A stretch of 64,000 bases of DNA, from the NCBI RefSeq assembly GCF_025118155.1, contig NW_026251412.1, forward strand, positions 1 through 64,000, given 5' to 3'. The notes under the pieces are model-generated. The model saw nothing but the letters and a program-made list of their open reading frames with translations, searched no databases and was not told the DNA's origin. This document shows, piece after piece, positions 1 through 11,416 of this stretch. The position numbers were made by a program, and so were the translations under genes. Source of the DNA: Cokeromyces recurvatus (taxonomy: Eukaryota; Mucoromycota; Mucoromycetes; Mucorales; Mucoraceae). Position 1 is the first letter of the stretch, and each line of letters starts with the position of its first letter.

Positions 1-1505
1 ACATTTTTTTTTGTTTTCATCTAGTTAAAAAATATATATGGAAATTTCCCTTTCTCTTAATCTCTCTCTCTCTCACTTTTTTTTTTTTTAAACGCGTTTT
101 CTATTTAACTTCTTTCTCCTTTTTCTGATTTATTTTTTTTCTTTCTTTTTTCCTTTTCCACGTTTTTTATCGATCAAATCAATCAATCAATTAAAAACAG
201 AAAAGAAATTTCCTCAATAATCAAATTTTCAGAAAGAAATCTGACTTTCAAAAAAATATTATTATTATTATTATGGGGGGGTGTAGAAGGGAAGTAGAAA
301 ACTACGATGAAGGTCCAAGTCGGACATTGCTGGAAAATGGGGGAGGAGAAACATAAAGTGCTCGACCAATCTGTACCCGATTTTGTTTTTTTAATAGAAA
401 ATATTTTAGTGTAGTTGAACATTATTATTAATTTTTTTTTTGAAAGCGTTATTCACTCCTATTAATTTGAAACAGAAACGATGTTGCCAAATATAACAAA
501 AAGAAAAAAAAAGTAGATATAAGACCTGAATATGCAATCTATGTATATGACAAGATAATTTAATATATATTTGGCGCATAAAAGTGTATTAAGCTACAAT
601 CATTGTTATGCATATGTGGGGGGAATGGGGGGGGGAGAGGGGAAGAGTCGAAAAAGGTTACTAGTTACCTCCTACTACTAGCTTGAATAATAGTTACATA
701 CATAACGGGTGTTACCAAAAAAAAAACAAGGCACTCGAATTTTTTTTTTTTTTTTTAATTGAAATTATTTCCTTCCTTATAAAATAATGGCGTGTTGTAC
801 AGCCTTTCAAATCTGTCAAATATCTTCAATGTAGGGCACGTTACATCAATCAAATTTCTTTGATCATGTTACTATATCTAATCATTTTTATGCCTTGATT
901 TATGTTCCTTTTTTATTTTATTTTTTATTTAAGAGCCAAGAATCATAAAAGATAAAGCTAAACTTAATCTGGTGTATTAGAGTAGCAACAATTATTCCTT
1001 TCTTCATTATCGGCTGATACTCAAAAAAAGTGTATTATACCGAGAAATTTAATCTCCGATTATTCTAAATATGGTAATGTGATATCATAAAAAGATTTTG
1101 ACCCAAACAACTAACAGTCATTAATATACATGAATTAATTTGTAAGTAATAATAATAATGGACAGAAATAGAAATACAAAATGGAACAGCCACCATTATT
1201 CAAAGTAAGTATTAAAAAAAAAACGATGAAGTGCATGTAGCATTTAGGAAGGAGAAATCATGCACTTTAGTAAAAAAAAAAAATTAAAATAAAAATTAAA
1301 AACAAAACAAGTAAAATAAAGTAAAATAAAATCAGACAAGATAAGTGTGTATTCCTTAGATATAAAAGGAAGCCAAGAATATATAAAAAAAAATTAGAAA
1401 ATACAATGAATATTTCGGCCTTCATTTTTTTTTTCTTTTTAAAGTATTTTATCCATGGATTTCATCCATTTATTAAAAGTAGTTGTTAATCTAGAATCGA
1501 TATGA

Positions 1506-1547
<42 letters not shown>

Positions 1548-2046
1548 TTGAGTACATAAAGTTACAATAGGGTCTAGTTGCCTAGAATGGTTAGTGGGTT
1601 TTTTAATCCCTTTATTTTGCATTTATCAATCAATATTTTTATTTTTTTTTTATTCAACAATATTCTATTTCTTTTCAAAAAAAAAATATACTTTAAAATT
1701 ATTTCAAAAAAAAAAGATCAGATCATGTATGCTTTTATCAAATATCAAATCAGTTAAATCGATCAGCAATAATGCTATAAAGACGTTATTATTAAAAAAA
1801 AAAATAGGTTTGTTCAGATATTACTAAATCGGGACAATCTTTACCATCTGAGAATCAATTTTATGTGTAAGATTTTATCGTTATAAACATAATTTTCTTT
1901 TTTATACTGATCATGTTAATTATTATATAGAGTTTTAGAGTCATTCATCTAAAAATAAAAAGTATCTTATTGTAGTCCTTAGTAAGAATTGAGAAGAAAG
2001 ATATAGGTTAGATGTTATTAAAAGAGAAGGAAGCATGATATTCAAG

Positions 2047-2081
<35 letters not shown>

Positions 2082-2217
2082 TTTTTTTTTTTTTTTTTAA
2101 TGCAGAAGAGATCTGTTTGATATAGTCTATGATACTAATAATACAATTATTATTATATATACACACATACGCTTTATTCTATTTATTTATCTTTTTCTAA
2201 TGACAGAAAACGATGGT
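1..2217. other. AT-rich non-coding stretch
   Basis: I see no supportable gene here. The stretch is low-complexity A/T with homopolymers (T35 at about 1510-1544; T32, one G, then T17 at about 2049-2098) and a G-rich island at about 617-644. Short open frames on both strands are rich in Phe, Lys, Asn and Ile and look like chance products of composition. Confidence 0.6.
617..644 (+). other. G-run block, potential G-quadruplex
   Basis: Three guanine runs of 6, 9 and 4 are separated by AAT and AGA. The long run can supply two tetrads, so the block fits a quadruplex-forming pattern. It stands alone in an A/T desert. Function is unknown. Confidence 0.4.
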
Positions 2218-3047
2218 TTATAATAATTCCTTACAAAGATGATTTGACACTTTTAGTGCTGTCTCTTCAATCGAATTCTCATCCGTATTTAGAGTAAATA
2301 AATCACTAATCATCTCGTTTGTTGGCTTAGTCTAATGTATTCAGGCCAAACAATCTTATCAAAAATAGTTGGTGGATCTACCCAATAACCTTCTACAGTG
2401 TGATATCCCTGTCGTTTCTCTCGTCTTGATTTCAATGAATGATAACTTGCTGTCACAAATACCTTACAATCTAAAAGACTTGTCACTCTTTCGTCCAATA
2501 GAGCAATGAATCCATCAACAAGAAAAATATTCTCGTCATCCATCAGGGGCTTCAAGATGGCTTGTAATTTTGCCAATGTCTGTTGGGTAATTAGAGAAGA
2601 TCCGTCATGTGTGTTATTCTCCTCTTTAGAGTGATAATTTGATGGTAATTTTCCTTCTTTTTGTGCATATTCAATATAATCTGCAAGTTTATCGAAATAG
2701 ACTGATTCTGGACAATCCCAATTTTCTAATTGTGTTTTTTCATCTATTGGTATTAGAGAGTCAGGCTTAATAAAAAAAAAAAAAAAAAAAAAAGGAAAAA
2801 AAAATTAGCTTCTATTATTTTAAATAATGTGAAAACTAATAACCTTATAAAAGTCATCTTGGTAAAAAACAATTACATTTCGAAGCACTTGTCTTAAAAT
2901 GCGTGCTACTGTCTAAATTTTATGCATTTTAAAAAAGTAATGTTTAGATTACCATTTATTTTTTTAATTTATTTTTTTTTATAAATTAAAACTAACCGTT
3001 TTCCCTGAACAAGATGGACCACTTGATAAAAATAAAGATATGAAAAA
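2218..3047 (-). CDS. Nicotinamide riboside kinase (NRK1 family), 3' frameshift
   Basis: Predicted to phosphorylate nicotinamide riboside to NMN in NAD salvage. Reading leftward from about 3047, a P-loop GPSCSGKT is followed by an intron (about 2929-2997). Then comes ARILRQVLRN...VFYQDDFYK, matching the NRK substrate-binding QDDF(F/Y)K motif, a second intron (about 2770-2845), and PESVYFD plus VDPPTIFDKIVWPEY, which are NRK landmarks. The frame then meets TGA at 2308-2310. One base of shift at about 2306/2307 opens EMISDLFTLNTDENSIEE and an acidic/hydrophobic C-terminus ending at 2218, as NRKs normally have. So either a recent mutation or an assembly indel sits there. The first exon and start codon are unresolved: a stop lies just upstream of the P-loop in its frame, so a small 5' exon is needed. 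Family call is firm; completeness is not. Confidence 0.78.
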
Positions 3048-3299
3048 AAATTTTTTTTAAAAAAAAAAAGACACTTCCATCGTTATTTACCTAATACCTA
3101 TGTATATATTTTCCCCATAAATAACAATAAATAAATAAAATAAAAAGGGTCACAACACAATGATATTACATGATTATATAATATAATCATTTTTAATGAG
3201 AAATTTTTTATTGGCCAGTTGTAGGAGAATTCTAAAGACAGCGATCACTTGTTATCATTACAGTATTTTTCGAAATTATTCGCGCACTTTATAAAACTC

Positions 3300-3900
3300 A
3301 TTTCACGCACTAACCAAATAAAAATTGATGCATTGACAAATCATTATTTGAACAGTCTTCAAATCTTGACAATGAATGCCTGCAAAATCCTTGGAGGTCG
3401 CTTACGAGCACACTGTTGTAAGCTTCTCTGATATTCTCAGACAATGTTTCTTCTTCAAGTAGTATTTCCCTCTTGACTTTACTCTTGAAAACAGACCAAA
3501 ACTGTTCAATTAGATTTAGTTTAGGTGAGTAAGGAGGGGGGAGAGAGAGAGATAAACACAACCGTAACCATGAGCTTCAGTATACTTTCGAATGTCAACG
3601 TGTTTATGAATAGAAAAGTTGTCCATTACCAGTGAATGTCCCTTAAACTCTTTGAATTTGTGTTCATAATTTCTATCGTGCTAGCGATAAAAATTGAAGT
3701 AATTGCTAGTTACCATACCCACCTTTTCCTGTCTCTGGCTTCTTGACAACCCCTCCTAAAGCGTTTTTTTTTTTTTTTTTTTCGATGGTGAAGTGGCCTT
3801 TTGGAACCTTTAACTGCACGTTTATTACACTAGAGACTGACATGACTGCCATGATAGTATGTGATTTTGCCTTTGTAATATTGAACACATTTCAAATTTA
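3300..3900 (-). pseudogene. Tc1/mariner-IS630-like DDE transposase relic 1
   Basis: The decayed catalytic half of a DDE_3-type transposase, spread over shifted frames. LKVPKGHF lies at the right. A VMDNFSIHK box holds the second Asp (about 3630), and PPPYSPKLNLIEQFW holds the third acidic residue (about 3500-3540). A KSKVKRE basic stretch and a C-terminal helix follow. Stops and a frame change after GGYGN, plus an 18-nt T run (about 3765-3782) read as a Lys run on the minus strand, show it is inactive. No clear terminal inverted repeats were identified. Confidence 0.75.
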
Positions 3901-4614
3901 TTTTTCTTTTTTCTTTACACGTAAAGATAGAAACCAGTAACATGGACAAAAGTGTATTAATACTTTATTTAAATCTTTCATCATTGGTAATAAAGAAGTG
4001 TATATTTGATTCATAATGAATTTAGTAATCCATACACATTTTTTCCATGTGTATACATATACATTAATAAAGAAGAAGTTATCTATCCAGCTATACACTA
4101 CACATCTTTATTATTATTATTATTATGTTGAGTGCATATTCAAGAAATACGTTAAAGAAAATTCACACTTTTAAATAATATTTAGGAAATAATAGATTTT
4201 ATTACAATTATACAGTTTATAAGCAATAATATATATTGTATATATATCAAAGAGAGCTAAAAAGTAAAAGCTAGTTAGTAAGAACATTATTTTATAAAAA
4301 AATAAAATAAAAAGTCAATAAAAAGCCAATTGAACATTCAGGTCTAAAATATGGGGTGGAGGGTCTAAAATATAACATTATGGAGAGATAATACTAGAAT
4401 GACGATTGTTGAGACCAAGTTGCTGAAGAGACCCATTTGTTGCACCCAACCCGGTGGGGATATAGAGACGCCTACCCTCTACCTATTACCCATCAGTAAA
4501 GGGTAGAATGATATACTAGTTGCCCACCTTCACATCTACCTGTCAATGTGTCCCGCATAGATAGAGATATATTTATATGTATATCGTCATCATTATGTTC
4601 AAGTCTATGGTTTT

Positions 4615-4790
4615 TAAAGAAGAAGAAGAAGAAGAAGAAAGAGAATAAGATAAGAGAATAAATAGAGAAGAAGAAGGATAATAAATAGAGAAGAAGAAGG
4701 ATAATAATAAGAAAAGATAATAAAGAATAAGAAGGATAATAGTAAGAAAAGATAATAAAGAAGAAGAAGGATAATAGGGAAGAAAGAGGA
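4615..4790 (+). repeat. Polypurine GAA/GGATAATA low-complexity tract
   Basis: About 175 nt with almost only A and G on the plus strand, mixing GAAGAAGAAG blocks with recurring GGATAATA and AAAAGATAATAAAGAA units. The mirror-like purine strand could form triplex DNA, but it is most simply a degenerate microsatellite. Confidence 0.7.
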
Positions 4791-5250
4791 ATTTTGTTTG
4801 AAAAATAAGGCGTGTTTATATTCTTTTTGTTATTTTTTTTTTTTTAGCTTACTTTTTTTAAGGAGAGAAAATGTATTAAAATATACGTGTGATTAATTAT
4901 GAAAATTATGCATTGTATAAATTTAAAAAGCTAAAATTATTAGGTGTACTACTGCAGTCTAAAGAAGGAATATGTTTCATCAAAAAAAGTAAATAAATAT
5001 TAATTATAATTTGTATTCTATACAATTAACTAACTACTCTTCTGTAATAAAACAAAGCATTAAACATTTTATATCTTTTTATCTTTTTGTTCATGTATAC
5101 ATTATTATAAGCAAAGCATAAAATGTACCTTTTCAAAAAAGGAGAAGATAAGGAAAAAAATGTAGTAATTAAAAAAGATAAACAAAGGAGAAAGTAGGAA
5201 TTCAAAAGAGGAAACATGTATACAGTATGTAAATAACGAAAGGAGCCTAG

Positions 5251-5296
<46 letters not shown>

Positions 5297-5476
5297 CAAG
5301 AAGGATCAGCACTAATATATTCTCACGTCATGCATATTGTTCTATTAATATATTATTTTAGGTTAACCATATGGCGTATAATATTACTATACTATATAGA
5401 AAGTAGCGTGTAACAAACAACAATAAGCAAAATCTAGAGCGTACATAAGCTAATGTTATCTTATCTTTATTACTAC

Positions 5477-5532
5477 ATAGTATAGTATAGCATAGTATAG
5501 TATAGTACAGTGCAGTATAGTATAGTATAGTG
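5477..5532 (+). repeat. TATAG pentanucleotide microsatellite
   Basis: About eleven near-perfect 5-bp units of the TATAG/ATAGT type, with variants CATAG, TACAG and TGCAG. No coding context. Confidence 0.85.
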
Positions 5533-5844
5533 TATATATAATAACTGTATCATAATATTATCATTTTATATACAAGGAAATTAATTTAAATATTTCCGTA
5601 GACCCTAATTTAGTAAGAAACAAGATAAAGACGTATATGAACAATCTAAACATATAAGCCTCATTATTTATTTAATTTATGATACGTATAGGTCATATAG
5701 TAAATTATCATGATTTACTATATGCAGCAATGTAAATACTGAGGATAAGAAAAGTATGCATATTTTTTTTTTTGCTTATTTCTTGTGTTCCCTCACGCAG
5801 ATTAAAAAAATAGGGGGGAGAGAGAGGAGGAAACACAAGAAATT

Positions 5845-5847
<3 letters not shown>

Positions 5848-5908
<61 letters not shown>
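5848..5908 (+). repeat. 61-nt poly(A) homopolymer
   Basis: The longest uninterrupted homopolymer in the window, just downstream (minus sense) of transposase relic 2. Confidence 0.9.
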
Positions 5909-5910
<2 letters not shown>

Positions 5911-5983
5911 GGTTGTTTGAAGTTCAATTCGTGGATTGTGAGAGGGTCATTTCACACTTTATTTTAAATAAAAATATTAGGTA

Positions 5984-6210
5984 TTAAATTGGAATATGAT
6001 TCAAACAGTTATCAAACTGGTTCTTTGAATGTTGAATTATATTTTCAAGGTGTTGAATAGGAACTTCATTCGCAGCACCGACAATTCTTTCTTGCAGGGT
6101 TTCGGTATCTTTAAGCTTTTCACGTCTAACTATACGTTTAATTAACGCCCAAAATTGCTTAATGGGGTTAAGCTCTGGCGAATATGGAGGAAGATACACG
6201 CACTTATAGT
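5984..6210 (-). pseudogene. Tc1/mariner-IS630-like DDE transposase relic 2 (C-terminal end)
   Basis: Only the last ~75 residues survive: YKCVYLPPYSPELNPI, then KQFWALIKRIVRRE and a C-terminal helical segment. The catalytic Glu of LNPIEQFW reads as Lys (PIKQFW), so this copy would be dead even if complete. The coding similarity stops where the LTR-like repeat begins at 6211, as if that repeat inserted into or recombined with the transposase. Confidence 0.75.
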
Positions 6211-6771
6211 TGTTATAGAACAAGCTCTGGATATAAGCACAAGTAATATTATAATAGATGAATTACATAATAAAGGATAAACTATAAGCCTGGATATGAA
6301 ATAAAACTCTGTATATAACATCTTGTAAATAATATAAAACTTGATGACATCCAATCATCTAAATGTATCAACTAAATAAGATATCGTATCATTTCTACAT
6401 ATTTATGTTTATAACCTCGACAAAGGATTCAGGTCGTCTTTGATCTAATAAAATAAAATATAAAAAATATCAGGAACATATACTCAGATTGAATAATAAA
6501 TTTTTTATTTAAAACTTAATCAGATCAATCTCTTGAATCAACAAGACGTGTATATATGAATACTAATATTGTTCCATGACTTATGTCCTTTGACGGTTGT
6601 TTTTATTTCTTTGATTTAGGATTCATTATTATAAATACATGTAGTTGTGTAGACACGAAATAGTCCTTATATCATTCTTTTTGTATTGAATAAACAAGTC
6701 TCAAACTATACTTCCTTCTGTTCTCTTTCTTTTTTTTTCTTTTTATTTCTTCTTTAAATTATATCATCACA
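6211..6771 (+). repeat. LTR-like dispersed repeat, copy A
   Basis: About 561 bp similar over nearly its whole length to 13120-13726. It begins TGTTATAGAA and ends CATCACA, so it has the TG...CA ends of a long terminal repeat. Shared blocks include AAGCTCTGGATATAAGC, ACAAAGGATTCAGGTCGTC and TCTCAAACTATACTTCCTT. No reverse transcriptase or primer-binding site is adjacent, so it would be a solo LTR or another non-coding element. A clear target-site duplication was not found. Confidence 0.65.
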
Positions 6772-8939
6772 TTTAATATGCACATTATTTGAACTCACAC
6801 TACTGTTATAATTTTTGTCAATTATCCTCATATGTGTGATAAGCGACTTTAATGACTTCACTCAATAAAGTAAAGGATGATCCATATCAATTACATCCAT
6901 TATACGGATTTTAGTTTCGTGCTGATTGGAGACTAGCAATTAAGAACTTTTCAAAAGCTTCAGCATCCGTCATATTAGAGACTTATGTGTACATTAATCA
7001 GAAATGAATGATATTTACTTTAACGTTAGAATTCGTTCTGAAAACATCAAAAATAAAAATTGTCTTTTTTTTTATGATTTAAAATACGCCCATAATTCTC
7101 ATTTTAACGATATATAGCCTCAATCCATAGGTTCTTTGTCTTATAGAATTTATTAAGGAAATATCAAATTTGCCTGTTTGGTCATTGTCACAACTTCTAG
7201 AGTTTTTATAGCTCTCTACATACCTTACCCAACTACCAATGTTAAAAAAAGAATTCATAGTTCTTCTATCATTTTTATCAGCTTTGGCCACTAAGTCAAT
7301 ATCCTTAATATCCTTCCTTATTATTAAAGTAATTATTTTTAATGTTAGATAGCTTATTTGATGTATCAGCTATAACAAGTCTGCCATCAGTTTCATACTA
7401 TTTTTTGCGCTATCAGTCCTTCGTTGTGTTCTCATCATTAAAAATTTGCTATTTATATTATATTATATTGTCGTTGTTATTATTATTAATATAATATTCG
7501 CCTTCATATTATTATTATTTTCGTCTATTACTGATGAGTCTATTGCCTCGCCTCTGAATTAACATTTTTTTTTCTTTATCCCAAAACTGTGTTCTATAAA
7601 AAGTTGTGTGCTTATTTTTGCCATACAGGTTTTTTTTTATGATAACTTATTCTTTCATGTTTTTTCATGTACGTCGTTGTTTTTTAATTTGTTAAATTTA
7701 ATAATATCTTCTTCGTTTGTCAATTCTTTACATAATATTTCTTCTAGTTCAAGTCTTTGTGTATAACCACACAAGTAGTTTATACTATTTCCTTACTGTT
7801 ACATATTATAATTTATAAGTATTCTGTAACCGCAACAAGTATGACAGTAGTTCTAAATAAATAACGTGTAACTTTTTATAGCAATTGTACTACACAAAAC
7901 GTATTAACTTTAGAGCCCATCCTCCTTTCTTTTTCATTTTTTTTTTATTTTATATGAGAAAAAAAAATTATTGAAGAGGAAGTCCTTTTATAGTGTAGAG
8001 GTGGATTAGATTCTGTTCTTGTTTGCTTCTACTACAGCCGTGTTACTCCCAGGAATGCCCTCAATGCTGCGGGCTTTCCTCTCTTGCATGGTAGGAAATT
8101 ACCCCGCGATTTAACAACATCTTTTTATCGACCTCCATTTGAAGGCCTGGTGTTGAACATTGGATCCTGGAAGGTAGCATGTTATCATTAAAGCTCAGAA
8201 CTAACCCCGATTTTATTATTAAATCACTCCCATCTACAGCTAACAAAGTTCATCTCTCCATGATCGCCGCTTGGCCAACAGAAAGGCGCTGCCCTTTCCG
8301 ATCAAGTTGTTTTATTTACCTCAATTTTTTTCTTTATAAACCCAAGATTTTAGGTATAGTTGCCGAATTGTGGTATTCAGAAAAAAATAAAAAACATTTC
8401 CCTTTTATGCATGCATATGCTATAATCTTATATCATCAAACAATTTTTTTTTAATAAGAATTCAACGACCATCGAAATAAATAGGCGTAGTCAGAGTCAT
8501 TTACTCTTCCTTTATTAAATGTTATACTTAAAGTCCCTGGACAAATAGTATAAAGGAATGCGGCTTCAACTTATTTATGTATTATACTTCCTCATGTTTT
8601 ATAAACTTAAGGAAGTTGGTACACTCTACTGACAATACTAAACAGGATTATTCTGTCGTAACTAATACTTTTCTAATGCCTCTCTGACCATAGATATTCT
8701 TATATGAACACCTAACTGTTAAAATTATAGATAAAACTGTAGTATTACTTGTAAAATATTAAAAAAAAAAAATAAAAGACAAAAGAAGTCAATGAGAGCG
8801 AACAATAGTTCTAAGGTCAAAAATTTTTATTTAGCTATTTATAAGAATTGTTAAAGAGGTCTCAGATAAGTTGTGAATAAGAAAAAATGTTAGTTACGAC
8901 CGAATAAGATATGTTACAGTTAATAAAGTGTTAGAGGTT
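6772..8939. other. AT-rich stretch with unidentified coding-like relics
   Basis: No intact gene. On the minus strand at about 7079-7420, fragments such as ETDGRLVIADTSNKLSN and KADKNDRRTMNSFFN look like decayed protein coding. At about 8030-8320 there is a GC-richer block (CCCCGCGATTT, GAAAGGCGCTGCCC) whose plus-strand reading gives FYRPPFEGLVLNIGSWK before a stop. I recognise neither. They resemble old mobile-element bodies. Confidence 0.4.
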
Positions 8940-9045
8940 TTAATATTATTTGATAAAGTGGATCAAGAGAGATTCAGGGGAATCTAGATAGAATTCCTTG
9001 ATCCGCTTGTTTAATCAAGGTACATGACATTATAAGTCAGCTCAT
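8940..9045 (+). pseudogene. GNAT acetyltransferase relic, acetyl-CoA-loop segment
   Basis: A short segment reads VDQERFRGI, a stop, then a stretch almost identical in DNA to the start of the GNAT relic at 11197 (shared GAATTCYTTGATYCGC followed by TTGTTTAATCA). RFRGI plus the downstream helix is where GNAT enzymes carry the R-G-x-G/A acetyl-CoA loop. About 22 extra bases separate it from the GCTCATGACA shared with the other copy. Confidence 0.4.
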
Positions 9046-9110
9046 GACAAAATGTATAAATGCGGATTATTTTTTATTTTTTTAAAAGAAAGAAACAAGG
9101 TGTACATTAC

Positions 9111-9866
9111 CGCTGTTGAAAGGGTCTATTCTCTCAAAAGGATTACCCAGAACGATATTTGCTAGTTGGCTAACTTCATGCGTCCATTTCATACAATGAT
9201 TAGTCATCTTATCAGCTTAAGTATAGCACGTTGTATTTAAATTGATTTCTGTCATATTGTTTGGATCAAACATACTTCATATGCTTGTCAGAAAAGAAGA
9301 TAAAAAAAGAAAGGTTCATATAGTCATCACCGAAAAGTATATGTGTATATATGTACATGTAATGGGCTACTTATTATGTTTGCTTACTTTTTCTTAGAGA
9401 GTATAGCAGAAATGTGAAACTCACTTAAATTCTTTGGCACGTCAAAGTTACATTATTATTAGGTATATCAAATACATATCCTTTAAAGTACTCTTGTTGT
9501 AGCGTTCTCTTCCCTTCTTTCTTTTATGTACGCTATATTTCAGTAATGGTATTAAAGTCGTTTAACAATTTACTATGTAGATTCTTTTTTTTTATAATCC
9601 TAATGATGTTAGTATACTCATACTTTTTTTTCCAGTAGAAAACTAGTGCAAAGTAATGTTCGTTATTATAATAAAGAAAGAAAGAAAGAAAAAGGAGATT
9701 AATAAGGGACATTAGAACATCATTTACCTTCGTTTGCTGATGACTGTCTTTGAGAAATAGGTTGCTCGAGAAAAGAATCAAAAGTTGTTTCTACATTAGA
9801 AATAGCTTGCTTAAATCTCTACTCCCATTTTGAAGTAGTTTCACTAGAACCAAAGAAACCACTCAT
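9111..9866 (-). pseudogene. Golgin-like N-terminal relic with internal TAG
   Basis: An exon-like block at 9728-9866 starts MSGFFGSSETTSKWE, hits TAG at 9819-9821, and continues in frame RFKQAISNVETTFDSFLEQ to a good donor (G|GTAAAT). A second block at 9111-9215 has an acceptor (TTAAG) in matching phase, reads MKWTHEVSQLANIVLGN and FERIDPFNS, and ends at a GTAATG donor. Splice signals and frame survive but one codon, probably CAG, is now TAG. The amphipathic N-terminus resembles TMF/Sgm1-type golgins only loosely. No 3' remainder was found. Confidence 0.4.
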
Positions 9867-11196
9867 TATTAAATCATTTAAAAGCTTTATATGAATGGGA
9901 TTTCAAAAAAAAAAAAAAAGAAATATGTAGTATAAGTTTTAGGAAAAGCGGAAATTAAAAGTCTCTTTTTCAATATCCTTAATAGATTGTACTCATCTTA
10001 GTTAATTTTTGATAATTTGATTGTAAAGGAAGAATAATAATCATGATAGTTTCTCTGATAAAATATTAGTCAATAGTTTACATAATCACTACTACATTAC
10101 ATCTTATATCTCCTATATTATTTAAGTCAATTATTTTATAACTTCTCTACTTGTTTTTATACTTCTTAAAGTCAATTTGGAGCAAAAAGATATTTTATTA
10201 TACAAACAATAGTTAAAGAAGGCACAAGATTATTAAAAGACGCGTAAGAAAAGATATATTTATTGTATTTTATTTTCATTTTTATTTCATATAAAAAGTG
10301 AATCCCCAATTCGTCAACAGTAAAAATAATAATATTTACTGCAGTCCAAAGGTGGCCGCGTGGAGGCTAGGATTCTTTGCACCTTCTTTGTTCTTGTATT
10401 TTTTATTTTTACTAGGAGGTTAGAAAAAACCCATGGCTAGCACAATATGTAACGCCCTCTGAAACAACAAGATACCCTACAGTGTCCTCCTAATTCAAGG
10501 AGGGCAAGATAGGGTGTCTTGTTGATTCAGAAGGCGTTACATAAGTGATAACCATGAGAAAAAGAATTTCCTCCTAGGGCAGGGAAGAAGAAGAAGAATA
10601 AAATAGTATTATTTAATGACTTACCAACAGAAGAAATAGTAATAATAAAGAAGATAAAGAAGACGAAAAAAAAGGGAAAAAATAATAACTTTGAATATCT
10701 ACTTTTTTATAAGAATAAGGAGGTCGTTGTTGTAAATTACAGTCACAATCATATGAAATCGATAAGAATATGTGTTACCCCACATTTAATACAGTTACAT
10801 TATTTAATTTTCTTCCTTTCTTATAAAAAGTAACAATATGTAAAATAGTAAAATGTTGTCAATTTTATATCTTCTTTATGACTATATGAAATGTGTTTAT
10901 GCTAAAGAAAAGAAAAGTAAGTAAAATAAATGTCTTTTGTTTTCACTTTTTTGTTTATATTCTCATCAACTTTCTTTTTTCCTATTTAGGCAATTAATAT
11001 GCATCTCATTTAGTCTCCCTTATGTTGTGCTTAAAATCATTCTTTTACTCACATACATCGTTTGCCAAAATGATATTGTAAAGATTAACAATTTTAGCTT
11101 CTTTGATGTATGCTATGAAAACCAGTTTAAGTATCTTTGACTTGCATTCACAGTAATCTTTCCTCCCTTTTTAAATACAAAGATATGTTATAGATA
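9867..11196. other. AT-rich stretch containing a foldback palindrome
   Basis: No gene is supported. The one structured item is the long palindrome at 10412-10577; the rest is A/T-rich sequence. Confidence 0.5.
10412..10577. repeat. 166-bp imperfect palindrome (foldback element)
   Basis: The left arm (10412-10480) and the reverse complement of the right arm (10508-10577) match nearly throughout. Shared blocks are CTAGGAGG, CATGG, ATGTAACGCC, TCTGAA and CAACAAGA, then ACCCTA. The inner stem CCTCCT/AGGAGG closes a loop of about six bases. It could be a foldback MITE, an excision scar of an inverted duplication, or a transcribed hairpin. Confidence 0.8.
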
Positions 11197-11416
11197 ATGA
11201 ATTCTTTGATTCGCTTGTTTAATCAGCTCATGACATCAAGTCTTGAAAAAGCCCGTCAATTAGGCAAACAAATAATGTGGTGTAGTTAGGTGTTTGGGGG
11301 CATAATCCTTCAGCTATTAACTTTTATACACGTCAAGGTTTCTATAAAGTGGGAAGCCATACATTCAAATTAGGTTCACAAAAAGATACAGATCATATCA
11401 TAATCAAGACACTTTA
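11197..11416 (+). pseudogene. GNAT acetyltransferase relic, C-terminal half
   Basis: It reads SLEKARQLGKQIMW in one frame, then after about five extra bases and a stop continues LGVWGHNPSAINFYTRQGF and YKVGSHTFKLGSQKDTD to a TAG at 11414. The W-x-x-N-x-x-A-x-x-F-Y-x-x-x-G-F pattern is the acetyl-CoA-binding C-terminus of GNAT N-acetyltransferases. The 5' half is missing here; a matching upstream piece lies at 8940-9045. Not functional as it stands. Confidence 0.7.

Larger units (their letters stand above)
3901..5847. other. AT-rich non-coding stretch with simple repeats
   Basis: No gene is recognisable. It includes a more GC-balanced block (about 4330-4580, possibly an old LTR or element fragment), a polypurine GAA/GATAA tract (about 4615-4790), a T40 run (about 5254-5293) and a TATAG pentanucleotide array (about 5477-5532). 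Confidence 0.5.

Noticed and set aside
5105..5299. Poly-Lys minus-strand open frame
   Set aside because: Produced by the T40 homopolymer; no coding evidence.
5477..5532. Telomere-like repeat
   Set aside because: The TATAG unit does not match fungal telomere repeats and lies internal to gene-bearing sequence.
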